Of a stretch of DNA of 64,000 nt, positions 61,150 through 64,000 are shown one piece after another. The notes under the pieces are model-generated. The model was given only the letters and a program-made list of their open reading frames with translations. It did not search any database and was not told the DNA's origin. The first letter of the stretch is position 1; every line of letters begins with the position of its first letter. The position numbers and the translations under genes are program-made. Source of the stretch: Chitinophaga sp. Ak27 (GTDB lineage: Bacteria; Bacteroidota; Bacteroidia; Chitinophagales; Chitinophagaceae); contig NZ_JABAOB010000003.1 of the NCBI RefSeq assembly GCF_012726295.1, forward strand, positions 62,001 through 126,000. Reading direction: 5' to 3'.

Positions 61150-61271
61150 GCAATCCCCCAATCGTGACAACCCGCCATTATGGATTACAAACTCCCCGAA
61201 ATCCTTTAAAGTCTGTATAAAATGAGTTCGACAATTGTCCAACTCGCCCGATTTTTACAGTTTATGCATGG

Positions 61272-61297
61272 AAATCCGCTCCAGTAGCGGATTTTTT
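61272..61297 (+). terminator. Terminator-like hairpin downstream of the protease gene
   Basis: 9-bp perfect stem AAATCCGCT / AGCGGATTT, loop CCAGT, followed by a T run. It lies about 120 nt after the stop codon. Confidence 0.75.
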
Positions 61298-61464
61298 GTT
61301 CGAATCAAGTTTCGTTATATTAATTCCGGAATGCTGTAATTTACTGTAGCAAAGGCTTTACCTGAATTCGAATCCAGTAATTTTTTTTGATTGAGAAGTT
61401 TTAGTTGAATGGTGCCTGCAACTGAACAGGTATTGCTGCAGGGGGATATTTTCTAATTGTCAGC

Positions 61465-62066
61465 CCGGTAACCAACCATATTCCCAGCACTTCTTTAAGG
61501 CCATCCCGTTTTAGTCCTACAGAGATGTAGACAGTTTTATTCACAACTTTGCTATTCTCCCGTACCTTAAACACAATGCCATTCAGACGATGAGATAAAC
61601 TGGTTCTAATGGCCGGTTTTGCCAGGCGACGATATCTTGGTCACACGGCTGGTTATACGGCTGATCGTGGCGGTGGAAACGTCAAATTTATATACTTCTC
61701 TTATTTGCCCTTCTATGTCAGATACGCCCATTCCTTTAGCATAAAAGGACACAATTACCTCTTCCTGCCCCTGGACCATTCCAGCCCGTTAGGTACGATC
61801 ATCGGGTTAAAACTGGCATCACGATCCCCGGGAACTGTTATTTCAGATTCACCATAGCTGGTTTTAATCTTCTTCTTACTATATCTATTACGGCTATTGT
61901 CGCTTTTATTTGGCTCATGTTTATCATAGCCTAAATGACTATCCAGCTCGCCTTCAAGCATCTTTTCAATGCCCCGTTTTTGAATCTGAGCCAGGAAATT
62001 ATTTAACTGATCGGCAGTTTTAAAATGCTTCAGAAAGTCGTCTGATAAAAAATCTTCTGTCTTCAT
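61465..62066 (-). pseudogene. IS256-family transposase, decayed and truncated
   Basis: The minus strand starts intact (about 90 residues: MKTEDFLSDDFLKHFKTADQ, RGIEKMLEGELDSHLGYDKH, TVPGDRDASFNPMIVP), matching Transposase_mut. It then needs a frameshift near 61785 to continue as VIVSFYAKGMGVSDIEGQI and STATISRITSRV, and another near 61595 to reach KVVNKTVYISVGLKRDGLKE. Similarity ends near KEVLGIWL, so the catalytic C-terminal half is absent. Non-functional relic. The stretch 62118-62150 (ACACAGTTTATGAGATAGTG) resembles an IS256-type terminal repeat. Confidence 0.88.
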
Positions 62067-62172
62067 AAAACTGTATATGCTTTAAAATTGAAAAATCGAG
62101 GTGAAACACCCCTACTTTTAGATTTTACACAGTTTATGAGATAGTGTCATTTTGTTTATAGTCAAAGATGGT

Positions 62173-64000
62173 TCAAACTGAAATGAATTCAACTGACTGC
62201 TTTATCAGGTTCATGATGTATTCAATATTCTTATTGTCTTCAATCGCTATTTCATAGTCGCCATTACCCCAATGGCCAACAGCAGAAACATCCCTTGCTA
62301 GTTTCTTGTTATCTTTCAATTGTCCTTTCTTTAGGTTAATCCACAGCTTTAGAGATTTTTTCAGGATTGAAATATCAGCTACAATCTTTTCGCCTGTTTC
62401 AAAGCTAATGCGTATTTTCTTGGGGCTTACTTTCATTTCATTTGAAAGCTTTAATATTTCAGCCTTGAATTCATTATAAAGCTTTGTAATTTCAGGTGAA
62501 GCATTTTCCAAGTGTTCTTTCTCTGTATATGTCTTAGCTTTTACTGTGACGACTTTCTTAGCAGCTTTTTTGGTTGCCTTTTCTTTGGCTGGTTTATCTG
62601 TCGGCTTCGTTGTTGCAGGAGCTGCCACCACTGTTGGTTGCTTTTTGTTGGCAGCATAGTGAACCTTCATTGCTTTGATAATATCAAACAATAGTCGGAA
62701 ATTTTTGAACTCTTCTTTATTAGTAAATGTTTTTGCTTTTGCAAGTAAGTTGGTCTTTGTAAGGTCTTTCAACTTTTCATTAATGCTTTCGATAGACTTG
62801 CCGTTAACATGAGTAGCAATTGAGTTCAACGCATCTTTGTAAGCCTCCAATAAATGTTGTGTATCGTAAAAGTTTTCTACTGTGAAAAATTCACTTTTGT
62901 GTACTGTATGTTTTGGATAACCTGTAGCATAAAACCCTAACTCATGCCGTTTTTTATTTTGTTGATTGGGAAATTGGCATTCCGTATGACTTAACTCTCT
63001 ATTTCCAGTAGCATCTACATCAAATACCCCAATACATAGTTTATTGTATTCAATTTCTGATGTTCGTAACCCAAGCATCATTGGGGGAATGTTGCAGGCT
63101 GAGTTCATGTAGAAAATATCAAAACTTAATTCAGGGTACTCGTCTTTCAATTTGTAAAAGGCCAGGTTAATATGTTCTTTATCGTGTTTTCCTTCTACCA
63201 GTAACACAATAGGTTTTTTAGCAGCTAGAAAGCTGTTCTGCTGATGCTTATTCCAAAACTCGCCTGTTATTTCTTCAATGATTTCCTGCCTGTTCTTGTC
63301 TTCGATTTTGCCAGCAATCAGCATGTACACATTTTCATCTTTTATAGCTTGGGTTATAGTGGGAGAATGCGTTGTAATAACAATTTGCCTATTGCTTTTA
63401 TAAGGTTCAAAAGATTTAATGATTTGCTCCTTATTGTTTAAGTGAACATGAGCATCAGGTTCATCTAAAATAAAGAGGCTATCTTCCTGCCCGGCAAATT
63501 CCAATGCTGCTTTAATCAGCAATAGTTTCTTTTCGCCCTCACTTAAATCCGTAATGGTTAAATTCTTGTTGAACTTGATAGCTATATCGTCAATTATTTT
63601 AGAGCCTTTTGGGGTGTTAGCAAGGTAGAGGTACTTATACAGATCATCTGTTACATAGCCTTTGTCCTCTATCAGTTTCTTAAATTCTTCTAACTTGTAT
63701 TCGCTCTTGCTGTCTATTCCCCTGATAAATTGTAAGGCAAGGTTATCGTTGTAGTGCTCATAATTCCGTTTCAGGAAATCTATCTTAATCTTTTCTACTG
63801 TATCAATTTTGAGAACATCTTTTATAAATTTCTTATTGCTTTCTGAATTTGATACTAAAAGGCTGAGCAATGAAAGATGCCAGTAGAATTTATTAAGGAA
63901 AAGCATTTTTGGCAGGTTTGAGTAATCCGTTCCCTGTTGCTGTGCTTTATTGATATTTTTTATAAATTCAAGATAGAATGGCCCATAACAATCTTCAAAC
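62173..64000 (-). CDS. OLD-like AAA ATPase/TOPRIM protein fused to DUF5655 (partial)
   Basis: The frame is open to base 64000, so the N terminus with Walker A lies outside the window; an ATG at 63906 is internal, because upstream codons (EDCYGPFYLEFIK...) continue the same helix-rich domain. Visible parts: signature LSEGEKKLLLIKAA, Walker B LFILDEPDAHVHL, switch VITTHSPTITQ, then a TOPRIM domain (VLLVEGKHDKEH; FDVDATG), a Lys/Ala/Pro-rich linker, and a C-terminal DUF5655 (RISFETGEKIVADI, GHWGNGDYEIAI). OLD-family proteins are DNA nucleases in phage defence. Lower GC than its neighbours suggests transfer. Confidence 0.88.
   Translation of the reverse strand, partial: FEDCYGPFYLEFIKNINKAQQQGTDYSNLPKMLFLNKFYWHLSLLSLLVSNSESNKKFIKDVLKIDTVEKIKIDFLKRNYEHYNDNLALQFIRGIDSKSEYKLEEFKKLIEDKGYVTDDLYKYLYLANTPKGSKIIDDIAIKFNKNLTITDLSEGEKKLLLIKAALEFAGQEDSLFILDEPDAHVHLNNKEQIIKSFEPYKSNRQIVITTHSPTITQAIKDENVYMLIAGKIEDKNRQEIIEEITGEFWNKHQQNSFLAAKKPIVLLVEGKHDKEHINLAFYKLKDEYPELSFDIFYMNSACNIPPMMLGLRTSEIEYNKLCIGVFDVDATGNRELSHTECQFPNQQNKKRHELGFYATGYPKHTVHKSEFFTVENFYDTQHLLEAYKDALNSIATHVNGKSIESINEKLKDLTKTNLLAKAKTFTNKEEFKNFRLLFDIIKAMKVHYAANKKQPTVVAAPATTKPTDKPAKEKATKKAAKKVVTVKAKTYTEKEHLENASPEITKLYNEFKAEILKLSNEMKVSPKKIRISFETGEKIVADISILKKSLKLWINLKKGQLKDNKKLARDVSAVGHWGNGDYEIAIEDNKNIEYIMNLIKQSVEFISV

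Noticed and set aside
61150..61440. Second end of the IS256-family element or another gene
   Set aside because: I looked for the matching inverted terminal repeat and for open frames; apart from the hairpin at 61272-61297 nothing convincing was found.

Overview
The window looks like chromosome from a member of the Bacteroidota, most likely a Chitinophaga-like genus of the Chitinophagaceae. This rests on protein character (DUF1080, ThuA, DUF3127 and DUF5655 families, FtsX-type permeases, a GH27 alpha-galactosidase), on promoters of the Bacteroidota type (TTTG, about 20 nt, TAnnTTTG) before the tRNA genes, and on the scarcity of Shine-Dalgarno sites. No taxonomic search could be run.

Layout. 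1-7313 (minus) is a glycoside or keto-sugar catabolic operon: MFS importer, Gfo/Idh/MocA oxidoreductase, TIM-barrel isomerase, cytochrome c lipoprotein, DUF1080 protein and two ThuA proteins, the last also carrying a sorbosone-dehydrogenase-like propeller and leaving the window. 7977-13677 (plus) holds secA, deoC, a SPOR protein and an M20 amidohydrolase. 13840-15642 is a TetR-controlled membrane and rhodanese operon with a perfect 26-bp operator. 15762-18479 (minus) is a YtrA-type GntR/ABC operon with its own operator. 18633-30769 is mostly housekeeping: glyA, a sugar nucleotidyltransferase, a nitronate monooxygenase, a NatAB-like exporter, an FAD oxidoreductase, DUF3127, dnaA and tRNA-Ser. 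30854-53497 is mixed accessory content: a beta-helix-like repeat protein, ChrA, an FtsX permease, two near-identical tRNA-Pro genes, a MaoC gene flanked by a duplicated tRNA-Pro tail, AraC/CRP regulators, a TolC-EmrA-EmrB efflux operon, an alpha-galactosidase, a hybrid histidine kinase, a class I terpene synthase and two metallo-beta-lactamase-fold proteins.

53.6-64 kb is a defence island downstream of the second tRNA-Pro. It starts with a transposase remnant abutting a probably 5'-truncated PD-(D/E)xK nuclease gene. Next is a minus-strand CBASS operon: patatin phospholipase, CD-NTase, an E2-like protein with a SEC-C zinc motif, and an uncharacterised 108-aa protein. Divergent from it is a tightly overlapping plus-strand operon of a sigma-70-like factor, an uncharacterised soluble protein and an ImmA/IrrE metalloprotease. 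A decayed IS256-family transposase and a partial OLD-like ATPase/TOPRIM protein fused to DUF5655 follow.

The best candidate for an undescribed system is the sigma factor / middle protein / protease trio facing the CBASS operon. It resembles the known HTH-plus-protease control of other CBASS loci, but with a sigma factor in place of a repressor. That reading is inference from domains and gene order.
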